Origin: Candidatus Rokuibacteriota bacterium
Lineage (GTDB): Bacteria > Methylomirabilota > Methylomirabilia > Rokubacteriales > CSP1-6
Length of the DNA: 54,745 bases
Direction of reading: 5' to 3'
Assembly (NCBI GenBank): GCA_003220225.1
Contig: QHRU01000066.1
Coordinates: forward strand, 1-54,745
Below the pieces are notes generated by a model. That model was not told the origin of the DNA, searched no databases, and saw only the letters and a program-made list of their open reading frames with translations. Of this stretch, positions 23,216 to 31,657 are shown piece by piece. Within the stretch, counting starts at the first letter, position 1; each line of letters starts with the position of its first letter. A program made the position numbers and the translations under genes.

Positions 23216-23287
23216 ATGAAACGTGCCGGTGCCGTCGTCGTCGCTTATCTACTCGCCGGGCTCGTCGGCGTGAGGGGGAAACCATGA
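23216..23287 (+). CDS. 23-codon hydrophobic leader, likely remnant of a binding-protein signal peptide
   Basis: The ORF reads MKRAGAVVVAYLLAGLVGV then RGKP and stop, with GGAGG upstream of ATG 23216. It looks like the start of an exported protein. Its TGA overlaps the ATG of the first permease (ATGA). Operons of this type normally begin with the periplasmic peptide-binding protein, so the simplest reading is deletion of that gene leaving its promoter, ribosome site and signal peptide. A functional leader peptide is the alternative. Confidence 0.5.
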   Translation: MKRAGAVVVAYLLAGLVGVRGKP

Positions 23288-24204
23288 AGCGATTCGTCAT
23301 CCGGCGGGTCGGCTACGCGCTGCTCTCGCTCGTCGTGCTGTCGGCGACGTTCTTCGTCTTCGTCCGGCTCACGGGCGATCCGTCCGTGCTGCTCGTCGAG
23401 CCCGGCGCCAGCAAGGCCGACATCGACGCGATCCGCGCGGACCTCGGCCTGGACAAGCCGCTGCTCGTCCAGTACGCGGTGTTCGTCAAGGGCCTCCTGC
23501 GCGCGGACTTCGGCCGCTCCTTCTATTACCGCACGCCGGTGCTCGAGCTGTACCTCGAGCGCCTGCCGAACTCGCTGCTGCTCGCGGTGGTCGCGATGGC
23601 CTTCTCGCTGGCCATCGGGATCCCGAGCGGGATCCTGGCCGCCGTGCGCGTGAACGGCTGGTGGGACCGGGCGGGCAAGATCTTCGCGCTGCTGGGGCTG
23701 TCGATGCCGTCGTTCTGGGTGGGCCTGCTGCTGATCCTCTTCTTCTCGGTCTACCTCGGCTGGCTGCCGTCCTCCGGCTCGGGCACGCCGTGGCACGTCC
23801 TCATGCCGGCCTTCGCGCTCGGCTGGTACTTCGCGGCCGCGCACATGCGGCTCACGCGCAGCTCGATGCTGGAGGTGCTCGGCTCCGAGTACATCAAGCT
23901 CGCGCGGCTCAAGGGCCTGCCGGAGGCGCTCGTCATCGGCAAGCACGCCTTCAAGAACGCGCTGATCCCGGTGCTGACGCTGGCCGGGATCAACCTCGTC
24001 CTGATGATCAACGTCGCCGTCGTCGTCGAGACGGTCTTCGCCTGGCCGGGTGTGGGGCGGCTGCTCTTCGAGGGCATCGCGTTCCGCGACTTCCCGGTGG
24101 TGCAGACGACCGTCATCCTCGGCGGCGTCATGATCATCGTCGTCAACCTCGCGGTGGACCTCATGTACGCCGTCATCGATCCGAGGATCCGTTATGAACG
24201 CTAG
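23284..24204 (+). CDS. Dipeptide/oligopeptide-type ABC permease (DppB/OppB-like)
   Basis: A 306-aa inner-membrane permease: N-terminal RRVGYALLSLVVLSATFFVF, cytoplasmic loop with LGLDKPLLVQY, FGRSFYYRTPVLEL, then six helices. The EAA loop (EYIKLARLKGLPEALVIGKHAFKNALIPVL, 30 residues) contacts the ATPase subunits. It forms one operon with a second permease and two ATPases. Peptides, nickel chelates or glutathione are typical substrates. Confidence 0.94.
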   Translation: MKRFVIRRVGYALLSLVVLSATFFVFVRLTGDPSVLLVEPGASKADIDAIRADLGLDKPLLVQYAVFVKGLLRADFGRSFYYRTPVLELYLERLPNSLLLAVVAMAFSLAIGIPSGILAAVRVNGWWDRAGKIFALLGLSMPSFWVGLLLILFFSVYLGWLPSSGSGTPWHVLMPAFALGWYFAAAHMRLTRSSMLEVLGSEYIKLARLKGLPEALVIGKHAFKNALIPVLTLAGINLVLMINVAVVVETVFAWPGVGRLLFEGIAFRDFPVVQTTVILGGVMIIVVNLAVDLMYAVIDPRIRYER

Positions 24205-25078
24205 CCGCGCCGCCGTCCTCGCGTTCCCCGGGCGCCTGGCCTCCTTCCGCCGCGAAGGCTGGCCGATGGTGCCCATCACCATCCTGGCCGTGCTCGCGCT
24301 GCTGGCGATCTTCGCCGACGTGATCGCGCCCCACGATCCCCAGGTGGGGCTGCTCGGCGAGCGCTTCCGGCCGCCGGCCTGGCAGCAGGGCGGCAGCACC
24401 GCGCACCTGCTCGGCACCGACCACGTCGGGCGCGACGTGCTCTCGCGGCTGATCTTCGGCGCCCGCGTGTCGATGGTCGTCGGCTTCACCGCGGTGATCT
24501 TCGCGGGCGTGGTCGGCACCGTGCTGGGCATCCTCGCCGGCTATCTCGGCGGCTGGGTCGACCAGGTCATCATGCGCGTGACCGACGCGTGGCTGGCCCT
24601 GCCCGCGCTGACCTTCGCGATCTTCCTGGCGGCCATCGTGGGGCCGAGCGAGATGAACATCGTCATCATCCTCGGCCTCGTCTACTGGACGCGCTACGCG
24701 CGCGTCGTGCGCGGCGAGGTGCTCTCGCTCAAGGAGCGCGACTACGTGCGCCTGGCCATCGTGGCCGGCTGCTCCAAGCGCACGATCATGCGGCGCCACA
24801 TCCTGCCCAACGTGGTGAACTCCGCGATCGTGCTCGCCACCCTCATGCTCGGGGTCGTCATCGTCACCGAGGCCGCGCTGTCCTTCCTCGGCGTCGGGGT
24901 GCCGCCGCCGAAGCCGGCGTGGGGCCTCATGCTCGCCGACGGCAAGAAGGGGCTGATGGCCGGCTACTGGTGGCTCACGGTGCTGCCCGGCGTCTGCATC
25001 ATGCTGATGGTGCTCTCGGCCAACCTGATCGGCGACTGGCTGCGCGTGAAGCTCGACCCGCAGCTGCGGCAGCTGTGA
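24194..25078 (+). CDS. Dipeptide/oligopeptide-type ABC permease (DppC/OppC-like)
   Basis: A 294-aa permease beginning within the end of the first permease gene (11-nt overlap). It has the DppC N-terminal arm (APHDPQVGLLGERFRPP, AHLLGTDHVGRDVLSRLIFG), five helices and the EAA loop around KERDYVRLAIVAGCSKRTIM. SFLGVGVPPPKPAWGLML is a family landmark. It pairs with DppB to form the channel. Confidence 0.95.
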   Translation: MNASRAAVLAFPGRLASFRREGWPMVPITILAVLALLAIFADVIAPHDPQVGLLGERFRPPAWQQGGSTAHLLGTDHVGRDVLSRLIFGARVSMVVGFTAVIFAGVVGTVLGILAGYLGGWVDQVIMRVTDAWLALPALTFAIFLAAIVGPSEMNIVIILGLVYWTRYARVVRGEVLSLKERDYVRLAIVAGCSKRTIMRRHILPNVVNSAIVLATLMLGVVIVTEAALSFLGVGVPPPKPAWGLMLADGKKGLMAGYWWLTVLPGVCIMLMVLSANLIGDWLRVKLDPQLRQL

Positions 25079-25082
25079 GGGC

Positions 25083-26063
25083 ATGAGCGAGACCGACGCG
25101 CCCCTGCTCGCCGTCGAGGGCCTCACCACGCACTACGTCAGCGCCCGGGGCACGCGCGTGACGCGGGCGGTGGAGGACGTGTCGTTCACGCTGGGCGACG
25201 GCGAGACGCTCGGCATCGTCGGCGAGTCGGGCTCCGGCAAGACGACACTGGCGCTGTCGCTGCTGCGCCTGCTGCCGCCGGCCGCGCGTACCATCGCGGG
25301 CGCCATCCGGTTCGAGGGCGAGAATCTGTTGACGAAGTCCGAGGCCGAGCTGCGGCACATCCGCGGCAAGCGCATGGCCATGATCCTGCAGGATCCGATG
25401 GCTTCGCTGAACCCGCTCTTCACGATCGGCGACCAGGTGGGCGAGCCGCTGCGCGTCCACGAGGGGGTGAGCCGCCGCGGGGCGTGGGAGCGCGCGCGTG
25501 AGCTGCTGGGCGCCGTCCGCATCTCGGCGCCCGACGCGCGCGTGCGCAACTATCCGCACGAGCTGTCGGGCGGCATGCGCCAGCGCATCGTCGGCGCGAT
25601 CGCGATCTCGTGCGGCCCGCGGCTGCTCATCGCCGACGAGCCGACGACGAGCCTCGACGTGACCATCCAGGCCCAGTACCTGTCGCTGCTCCGCGAGCTG
25701 CAGCGCGCGCAGGGCCTGGCCCTGATCTTCATCACTCACAACCTCGGCATCGTCGCCCGCATGTGCGACAAGGTCGCCGTCATGTACGGTGGACGGATCG
25801 TGGAGTCGGGCCCGGTGCGGCGCATTTTCGGCGCCCCCGCGCATCCCTACACCCGCGCGCTCATCGAGTCCATTCCGAAGCTCGGCGACTCCAACGGGCG
25901 GCTCACCGCGATCGACGGCCAGCCGCCGGACCCGGCGGCGCTGCCCGGCGGCTGCGCCTTCCACCCGCGGTGTCCGGCCCGGCTCGAGCGCTGCGCCGTC
26001 GATCGCCCCCACGACACCGCCGTCGGCGACGAGCACCGCACGGCGTGCTGGTTGCACGGATGA
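25083..26063 (+). CDS. ABC transporter ATP-binding protein (DppD/OppD-like)
   Basis: A 326-aa ATPase: Walker A GESGSGKTT (residues 44-52), Q-loop ILQDPMASLNP, signature LSGGMRQRI, Walker B LLIADEPTTSLD and H-loop FITHN. The C-terminal oligopeptide/dipeptide extension is present (CAFHPRCPARLERC), which in some relatives holds an iron-sulfur site. It begins 4 nt after the permease stop and overlaps the next ATPase (ATGA). Confidence 0.96.
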   Translation: MSETDAPLLAVEGLTTHYVSARGTRVTRAVEDVSFTLGDGETLGIVGESGSGKTTLALSLLRLLPPAARTIAGAIRFEGENLLTKSEAELRHIRGKRMAMILQDPMASLNPLFTIGDQVGEPLRVHEGVSRRGAWERARELLGAVRISAPDARVRNYPHELSGGMRQRIVGAIAISCGPRLLIADEPTTSLDVTIQAQYLSLLRELQRAQGLALIFITHNLGIVARMCDKVAVMYGGRIVESGPVRRIFGAPAHPYTRALIESIPKLGDSNGRLTAIDGQPPDPAALPGGCAFHPRCPARLERCAVDRPHDTAVGDEHRTACWLHG

Positions 26064-27031
26064 CGCCGCTGCTGGAGGCGCGCGGGGTGGTCAAGCACTT
26101 CCCCGTCCGCGGCAGCCTGTTCGGCGGGTCCCAGAAGGTCGTGCGCGCGGTGGACGACGTCTCGTTCGTCATCGAGCCCGGCGCCACCCTCGGGCTGGTC
26201 GGCGAGTCCGGCTGCGGCAAGACGACGACGGCGAAGCTCGTGCTCCTCCTCGAGCGGCCGACGGCCGGCGAGATCCGCTTCGACGGCGAGTCGCTGGCGA
26301 CGCTCGACGCCGAGGGCCTGCGGCGCTACCGGCACTCGGTGCAGGCCGTGTTCCAGGACCCCTACGCGTCGCTCAGTCCGCGGATGCGCGTCGGCTCGAT
26401 CATCACCGAGCCGCTCGTCACCAACGAGCGGCTGTCCGCGGCCGAGCTGGCAACGCGCCTGCGGAAGGTCCTCGACCTCGTCGGCCTGCCCGCGCGCGCC
26501 GGCGAGTTGTTCCCGCACGAGTTCTCCGGAGGTCAGCGCCAGCGCATCGCCATCGCGCGGGCGCTCGCGCTCTCGCCGCGCCTGATCGTGCTCGACGAGC
26601 CCGTCTCCGCGCTCGACGTCTCGATCCGCGCCCAGATCCTCAATCTCTTGAAGGATCTCCAGCGGGAGCTCGGGCTGGCCTACCTCTTCATCGCCCACGA
26701 CCTGGCCGCCGTCGCGCACATGAGCCACGTGATCGCGGTCATGTACCTCGGGCGCGTCGTCGAGACCGGCGTGGCGCGCACGGTCGCGGTCCACCCGCGC
26801 CATCCGTACACCAAGGCGCTCTTCGCCGCCGCGCTGCCGGCGCATCCGGACGACTCGCGGGACGACATCGTGCTGGTGGGCGACGTCCCGAGCCCGCTCG
26901 ATCCACCCTCGGGTTGCCGGTTCCACACGCGATGTCCTCAGGTCATGATGCCGCGGTGCTCGACCGACGAGCCGCAGCTGGCGTGCGTGGACGCCCGCGA
27001 CGTCGCCTGTCATCTCTATGACCGCGTCTGA
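26060..27031 (+). CDS. ABC transporter ATP-binding protein (DppF/OppF-like)
   Basis: A 323-aa ATPase, partner of the DppD-like subunit. N-terminal EARGVVKHFPVRGSLFGG is typical of DppF. Walker A GESGCGKTT, signature FSGGQRQRIAIARAL, Walker B LIVLDEPVSALD and C-terminal CRFHTRCPQVMMPRC are all intact. Last gene of the operon; the convergent Ehr large-subunit gene ends 24 nt away. Confidence 0.96.
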   Translation: MTPLLEARGVVKHFPVRGSLFGGSQKVVRAVDDVSFVIEPGATLGLVGESGCGKTTTAKLVLLLERPTAGEIRFDGESLATLDAEGLRRYRHSVQAVFQDPYASLSPRMRVGSIITEPLVTNERLSAAELATRLRKVLDLVGLPARAGELFPHEFSGGQRQRIAIARALALSPRLIVLDEPVSALDVSIRAQILNLLKDLQRELGLAYLFIAHDLAAVAHMSHVIAVMYLGRVVETGVARTVAVHPRHPYTKALFAAALPAHPDDSRDDIVLVGDVPSPLDPPSGCRFHTRCPQVMMPRCSTDEPQLACVDARDVACHLYDRV

Positions 27032-27055
27032 TGGTGATCGCCAGCACGGGTTCCG

Positions 27056-28639
27056 CTAGAGGTCGTTTCCGGAGTAGGAGAGGTTGAAGGACTTGTTGCA
27101 GAGCGGGAAGTCCGGGACGATGTTGTTCAGCACGGCGTATTCGAGCGCGGGCCAGTTCCGGAACGACGGATCCACCACCTTCACGCGCGCGAGCGTGTCC
27201 GCCCCCGCCGCGAGCACCCAGTGCCAGATCGGGCCACGCCAGCCCTCCACGAGGCCCGTCGCGTGCGCGCCGGCGCGCAGCGGCCCGGGCGCCGCGAACA
27301 CCGCGCCCGGGGCCGCGCGCCGGGCCGCCTCGCCGATCAGCGCCGCCGATTGCCGCGCCTCCTCGATCCGCACCATCGTCCGCGCCCACACATCGCCCGT
27401 CTCGTAGACCGGCACCTGCAGCGGCAGCGCGCCGTAGGCGGCGAAGGGTGCGTCGCGCCGCGCGTCGGCGTCGATCCCGCTCGCGCGCGCGACCATCCCG
27501 ACCACCTGCATCTCTTGCGCGGTGCGCGTCGTGAGCCGCCCCGTGCCCTGCAGCCGCTCGAGCACCATCGTGTTGTCGAGCGAGAGCCGCGCGATGTCGA
27601 CGAACTCCGCGACCACGCGCTCGACCTCGCGCGCGGCCTGCTCGAGGTCGGCCGAGGCGATCGGGCCGGCGACGCCGCCGGGCACGACGGCGCCGCGGAG
27701 CAGCCGATGGCCGGTCAGCCGCGCGTTGAGCCGCAGCAGCCGCTCGCGCAGCCGGAAGCAGTGCGCGTGGCCGAAGGCGTAGCCCGTGTCGTTCACGATC
27801 ATGCCGACGTCGCCGACATGGTTGTAGAGGCGCTCCAGCTCGAGCAGCACGACGCGAAGCCACAGGGCGCGCTCCGGCGCGTGACCGCCCGCCAGCGTCT
27901 CCAGCGCCTGGCAGAGCGCCAGCGCGTGACCGACGCTCGTGTCGCCGGAGATGCGCTCGGCGAGCTCCGGCGCGCGGGCCAACGGCAGCGTCTCGAAGAG
28001 CTTCTCCGTGCCCTTGTGGACGAAGCCCAGGCGCGTCTCGAGGTTGACGATCGTCTCGCCTTCGACCGAGAACCGGAAGTGACCGGGCTCGATGATGCCG
28101 GCGTGCACGGGTCCGACCGTGATCTCGAAGATCCCAGAGCCTTCCACGTGGCGGAACGGGAACGGGCGGCCGTCGTCCGCGACGTCCGTGCGCGCGACGG
28201 CGTCCCGGCGCAGCGGGTGATAGCCCTCGGGCCAGAACTGGTGCAGGGCGAGCCGGCGTGGATCGGGATGGCCCGTCGGCACGAGCCCGAACAGGTCGGC
28301 GATCTCGCGCTCGAAGCGGCTCGCCGCGAACGACCGCGTCGCCAGCGACGGGAACGCGGCGCGCTCGGCGTCCACCGCCGCACGCGCGGTGACGGCCGGA
28401 CGGTGCGTCGGTGGCGCGAAGCGGTATGCGAGCGTGAAGTCGCCGCTCGTCGCCCGCGTGTCGGCGGCGGCGATCCACTGCGGCTCCAGGCCGAGCCCGG
28501 CGAGCCGCTCGGCGAGCGCCGGCACCTCCGACGCCGGCAGCCGGCAGTCGACGCCGCCCGTCGCGTCGGCGAGGACCTCGCCGGCGCCGGCGTCGCGAGC
28601 CGCCTGCGCGAGCGCGTCGACTGTCGGCCGCGCCGTCAC
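27056..28639 (-). CDS. HyfG/HycE-like fused large subunit (NuoC+NuoD type) lacking NiFe ligands
   Basis: A 527-aa protein. Residues 1-165 match the NuoC-like part (FEREIADLFGLVPTGHPDPR) and 175-527 the NuoD/hydrogenase large subunit (GHFRFSVEGETIVNLETRLGF). Active [NiFe] hydrogenases have CxxC pairs near residue 232 and at the C-terminus. Here the first site is ERISGDTSVGH with no Cys and the second is LCNKSFNLSYS with a lone Cys514. No NiFe centre can form, as in Ehr (energy-converting hydrogenase-related) complexes and complex I. It is the last gene of the operon, with a GTGA overlap with the upstream HyfF-like gene. The likely role is redox-driven proton or sodium pumping with an unknown electron partner. 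Confidence 0.9.
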   Translation of the reverse strand: MTARPTVDALAQAARDAGAGEVLADATGGVDCRLPASEVPALAERLAGLGLEPQWIAAADTRATSGDFTLAYRFAPPTHRPAVTARAAVDAERAAFPSLATRSFAASRFEREIADLFGLVPTGHPDPRRLALHQFWPEGYHPLRRDAVARTDVADDGRPFPFRHVEGSGIFEITVGPVHAGIIEPGHFRFSVEGETIVNLETRLGFVHKGTEKLFETLPLARAPELAERISGDTSVGHALALCQALETLAGGHAPERALWLRVVLLELERLYNHVGDVGMIVNDTGYAFGHAHCFRLRERLLRLNARLTGHRLLRGAVVPGGVAGPIASADLEQAAREVERVVAEFVDIARLSLDNTMVLERLQGTGRLTTRTAQEMQVVGMVARASGIDADARRDAPFAAYGALPLQVPVYETGDVWARTMVRIEEARQSAALIGEAARRAAPGAVFAAPGPLRAGAHATGLVEGWRGPIWHWVLAAGADTLARVKVVDPSFRNWPALEYAVLNNIVPDFPLCNKSFNLSYSGNDL

Positions 28640-30075
28640 GGGACCACGACCCTCGCCGCGAGCTCGAGCGCCGCCGCGAGCCCCGGCGGCCAGGCGAGTC
28701 CCGTCAGCACGAGCGCCGCCAGCGCCGCCGCCATCGGCACCGCGGCCATCCAGCCGGAGGGAATGCGGCGCACGGCGGGCGCCGGCCCGAAGAGCATGGC
28801 GTGCGCGGCGCGCAGCAGGCCGGCGAAGGCGACGACGAGGAGCACGAGCCCGGCGGCTGCGGCCCACCCGTGGCCCTCACGGAACCCGGCCGCGAAGATC
28901 ATGACCTCGCTGGTGAAGAGGCCGAACGGCGGCAGCCCCATGAGGGCGAGCACGGCCACCAGGAAGGCACGGCCGGTGATGGGCAGCGCGCGGAGCAGAC
29001 CGCGCACGCCCGCGAGATCGACCGTGCCGTACGCCGCGCGGATGCGGCCGGCGAGGAGGAACACCACCGACTTCGCCAGGCCGTGGTTCGCGACGTGCAG
29101 GAGCGCGCCCGAGACGCCGAGCGCACCGCCGAAGCCGAGCCCGAGACCGACCAGCCCGATGTGCTCCACGCTCGAGTACGCGAGCATCCGCTTGTAGTTG
29201 CCGGGATTCCACAGGAAGGCGGCGGCGACGGCGAGCGACAGGAGCCCCAGCGCGATCAGGATGCGCCGCGCGAAGGCGGGGCCCGCCGCGGCGTCGACGA
29301 TCGGCTTGAACCTCACGATCGCATAGACGCCGACGCTCAGCAGCACCCCGGACATGAGCGCACTCACCGGCGCCGGCGCCTCGCTGTGAGCGTCCGGCAG
29401 CCACGTGTGCATCGGCGCGAGCCCGGCCTTGGTGCCGTACCCCACCACGAGGAAGACGAACGCCAGCTGGAGCACGCGCGGCGAGAGCGCGGGCGCCAGC
29501 GCGAGGAGCGCCGTCCAGCGCAGCGCCTGCGGGGCGTGCTCGGCGAGGGCGTGCTGGCGCACCGCCTCCGCGTAATAGACGAGCACGGTGCCGACGAAGG
29601 CGATGGCGATGCCGACCGAGCAGATGAGCAGGTACTTGTAGGCCGCCTCGAGCGAGGCGCGCGTGCGCTCGAAGTTCACCAGGAACACCGACGCGAGCGT
29701 GGTGCCCTCCACGGCCACCCACATCACGCCGACGTCGTCGGTGGAGACGGCGAGGAGCATCGTGAAGACCATGAGGTGGAAGAGCGGATAGAAGAGGCGC
29801 GGCGAGCCCTCGCGTGCGTAGCGCGGCGCCTCGGCGGCGGCGAGGGCGGCCACGGCGACGATCACCGCGATCATCCAGCCCGAGAGCGCATCGGCGCGCA
29901 GCACGCCATCGAGCGCGACCGCGGGGGCGCCGCGCACGGTGGTGGCCGCCACCGTCAGCCCCGCCGCGAGCGTAACCACCGCGGCCAGCGCGTGCACGGC
30001 GGTGGCGGCGCGGCGGGGGACGAGCGCCAGGAGCGCGGCCGCGACGAGCGGCGTGGCGACGAGCAGGACGATCAC
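28636..30075 (-). CDS. HyfF-like antiporter subunit (NuoN/Mrp-type membrane protein)
   Basis: A 479-aa membrane protein with about fourteen helices. Proton-channel landmarks include VEGTTLASVFLVNFERT, GYGTKAGLAPMHTWLPDAHS (conserved Lys and His), MLAYSSVEHIGLVGLG and LLHVANHGLAKSVVFLLAG. It belongs to the Hyf/Ehr membrane arm and should move H+ or Na+ as the soluble arm turns over. GTG 30075 overlaps the HyfE-like stop. Confidence 0.93.
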   Translation of the reverse strand: MIVLLVATPLVAAALLALVPRRAATAVHALAAVVTLAAGLTVAATTVRGAPAVALDGVLRADALSGWMIAVIVAVAALAAAEAPRYAREGSPRLFYPLFHLMVFTMLLAVSTDDVGVMWVAVEGTTLASVFLVNFERTRASLEAAYKYLLICSVGIAIAFVGTVLVYYAEAVRQHALAEHAPQALRWTALLALAPALSPRVLQLAFVFLVVGYGTKAGLAPMHTWLPDAHSEAPAPVSALMSGVLLSVGVYAIVRFKPIVDAAAGPAFARRILIALGLLSLAVAAAFLWNPGNYKRMLAYSSVEHIGLVGLGLGFGGALGVSGALLHVANHGLAKSVVFLLAGRIRAAYGTVDLAGVRGLLRALPITGRAFLVAVLALMGLPPFGLFTSEVMIFAAGFREGHGWAAAAGLVLLVVAFAGLLRAAHAMLFGPAPAVRRIPSGWMAAVPMAAALAALVLTGLAWPPGLAAALELAARVVVP

Positions 30076-30719
30076 CCGCGCAGCTCCCGGAGGCGGTCGA
30101 CGTCGAGCGAGTCGTGCTCGCGCCGCATCTGCACGAGGACGCCCTCCATGAGCAGGACGATGACGAGGACCTCGAGGAAGACGCCGGCCTCGACGATGCC
30201 GGGCATCCCGTACGTGGCCACGACGCCGAGGGCGAAGATCGCGTTCTCGAACACGAGGAAGCCCGTGACCTGACCGAGCGCGTCGCGGCCGGTGACGCAG
30301 ACGAAGAGGCCGATGAGGGCCATGGCGAAGGCGAGCGGGATGGCGCCGCGCGTGGGCAGGGCGCTCGAGGCGAGGCCGCTCACCGGCAGCATGATGACGT
30401 AGGCGACGACGACGAGGCCGCCGGCCACGAGGACGGGGATGCCGGACGAGCGGCCCGGCCGCACCGGGCGCAGCGGCGCGCCCGCCGCCATGCGCCGCAG
30501 CACGCGCGGGATCAGCCAGGTCTTCACCACGAGGAACACGGCGGCGACGAGCAGCAGCACCGGGCGGCGGGCCAGCAGCCCGATGGCCGCGGCCAGCGCG
30601 CCCAGAACGAGCGACTGCACGATGAACAGCCGCACGCGCCCGCGCCACGACTGCCGCCACACGAGCACGAGCGTCACGGCGAGCGCGACGAACGCCAGGA
30701 GATTCGCGACGGTCGCCAT
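30072..30719 (-). CDS. HyfE-like membrane subunit
   Basis: A 215-aa protein with about seven helices resembling HyfE, a NuoK-like subunit: PTRGAIPLAFAMALIGLFVC, GFLVFENAIFALGVVATYG and the C-terminal GVLVQMRREHDSLDVDRLRE, which is highly typical of HyfE. ATG 30719 overlaps the HyfC-like stop (ATGA). The Glu in FLVFENAIF is the counterpart of the NuoK channel glutamate. Confidence 0.92.
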   Translation of the reverse strand: MATVANLLAFVALAVTLVLVWRQSWRGRVRLFIVQSLVLGALAAAIGLLARRPVLLLVAAVFLVVKTWLIPRVLRRMAAGAPLRPVRPGRSSGIPVLVAGGLVVVAYVIMLPVSGLASSALPTRGAIPLAFAMALIGLFVCVTGRDALGQVTGFLVFENAIFALGVVATYGMPGIVEAGVFLEVLVIVLLMEGVLVQMRREHDSLDVDRLRELRG

Positions 30720-31657
30720 CATCGGAGCACGAACACCGCGCTCACCGACAGGACCGCCAGCGCGAACGATCCCGAGAGCAGCTCCGGCACACGGAACAGC
30801 CGCAGCTTGGCGATGGCCGTCTCGAGCGCCGCCAGCGCGACGGCGAGCAGGACGAGCTTGCCGGCCAGCGCGAGGAGGCCGAGCAGCATCGCCGGCGGCT
30901 CGACGTCGGCGGGCACGCCCCACGGGAAGAAGAGGTTGGCGAGCAGGGTCAGGAAGAGCAACAGCTTCATCGCCGACGCCCACTCGACGAGCGCCAGGTG
31001 GCGCCCGGAATACTCGAGGACCATCGCCTCGTGGATCATCGTCAGCTCGAGGTGCGTGGCCGGGTTGTCGACGGGCAGCCGTCCGGTCTCCGCGAGCATC
31101 ACGATGAAGAACGCCGCGAAGGCGAGCAGATGCGCCGGGTTCACGGCGAGCAGCGGCTCGGCCGACACGCGCTCGACGATCCCGCCGAGGTTGGTGGTGT
31201 TCGCGCGGAGCGCGAGCGCGAAGACGGCGAGGATCACCGTCGGCTCGGCCAGCGCCGCCACCGCGACCTCGCGGCTACTGCCCATGCCGCCGAACGCGCT
31301 GCCCGCGTCGAGCCCGGCCAGCGCCAGGAAGAAGGTGCCGAGCAGGAACAGCGACATCAACAGGATGATCCCCGCGAACGCCAGCGGTGGCCGCGAGGTC
31401 AGCACGGGCGCGGCCAACGCGGCGACGAGCATCGCGCCGACCAGCACGTAGGGCGTCGCGCGGAAGATCCACGACGTCGTCTCGGAGACGACCGGCGTCT
31501 TGCCGAGGAGCTTGCGCAGGTCGAGGAACGGCTGCCACGGCGACGGCCCGCGGCGCCCGACGAGCCGGGCCTTCAGCGTGCGCAGCGTGCCGACGAGCAG
31601 CGGGGCGCCGAGCCCGACGACGAGCGCCTGGAGCACGGACAGCGTGAGCGCGTCCAT
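30719..31657 (-). CDS. HyfC-like subunit (NuoH type)
   Basis: A 312-aa membrane protein. The conserved loop GRRGPSPWQPFLDLRKLLGK (residues 34-53) is a signature of HyfC/HycD, as are AETGRLPVDNPATHLELTMIHEAM and EYSGRHLALVEWASAMK. This NuoH-like subunit links the soluble redox arm to the membrane arm. Its ATG overlaps the HyfB-like stop. Confidence 0.95.
   Translation of the reverse strand: MDALTLSVLQALVVGLGAPLLVGTLRTLKARLVGRRGPSPWQPFLDLRKLLGKTPVVSETTSWIFRATPYVLVGAMLVAALAAPVLTSRPPLAFAGIILLMSLFLLGTFFLALAGLDAGSAFGGMGSSREVAVAALAEPTVILAVFALALRANTTNLGGIVERVSAEPLLAVNPAHLLAFAAFFIVMLAETGRLPVDNPATHLELTMIHEAMVLEYSGRHLALVEWASAMKLLLFLTLLANLFFPWGVPADVEPPAMLLGLLALAGKLVLLAVALAALETAIAKLRLFRVPELLSGSFALAVLSVSAVFVLR

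Noticed and set aside
27032-27055. Possible further copy of the double-hairpin element between DppF and the Ehr large-subunit gene
   Set aside because: GCACGGGTTCCGC resembles the M1 core, but the stem is mostly lost; too degenerate to count.
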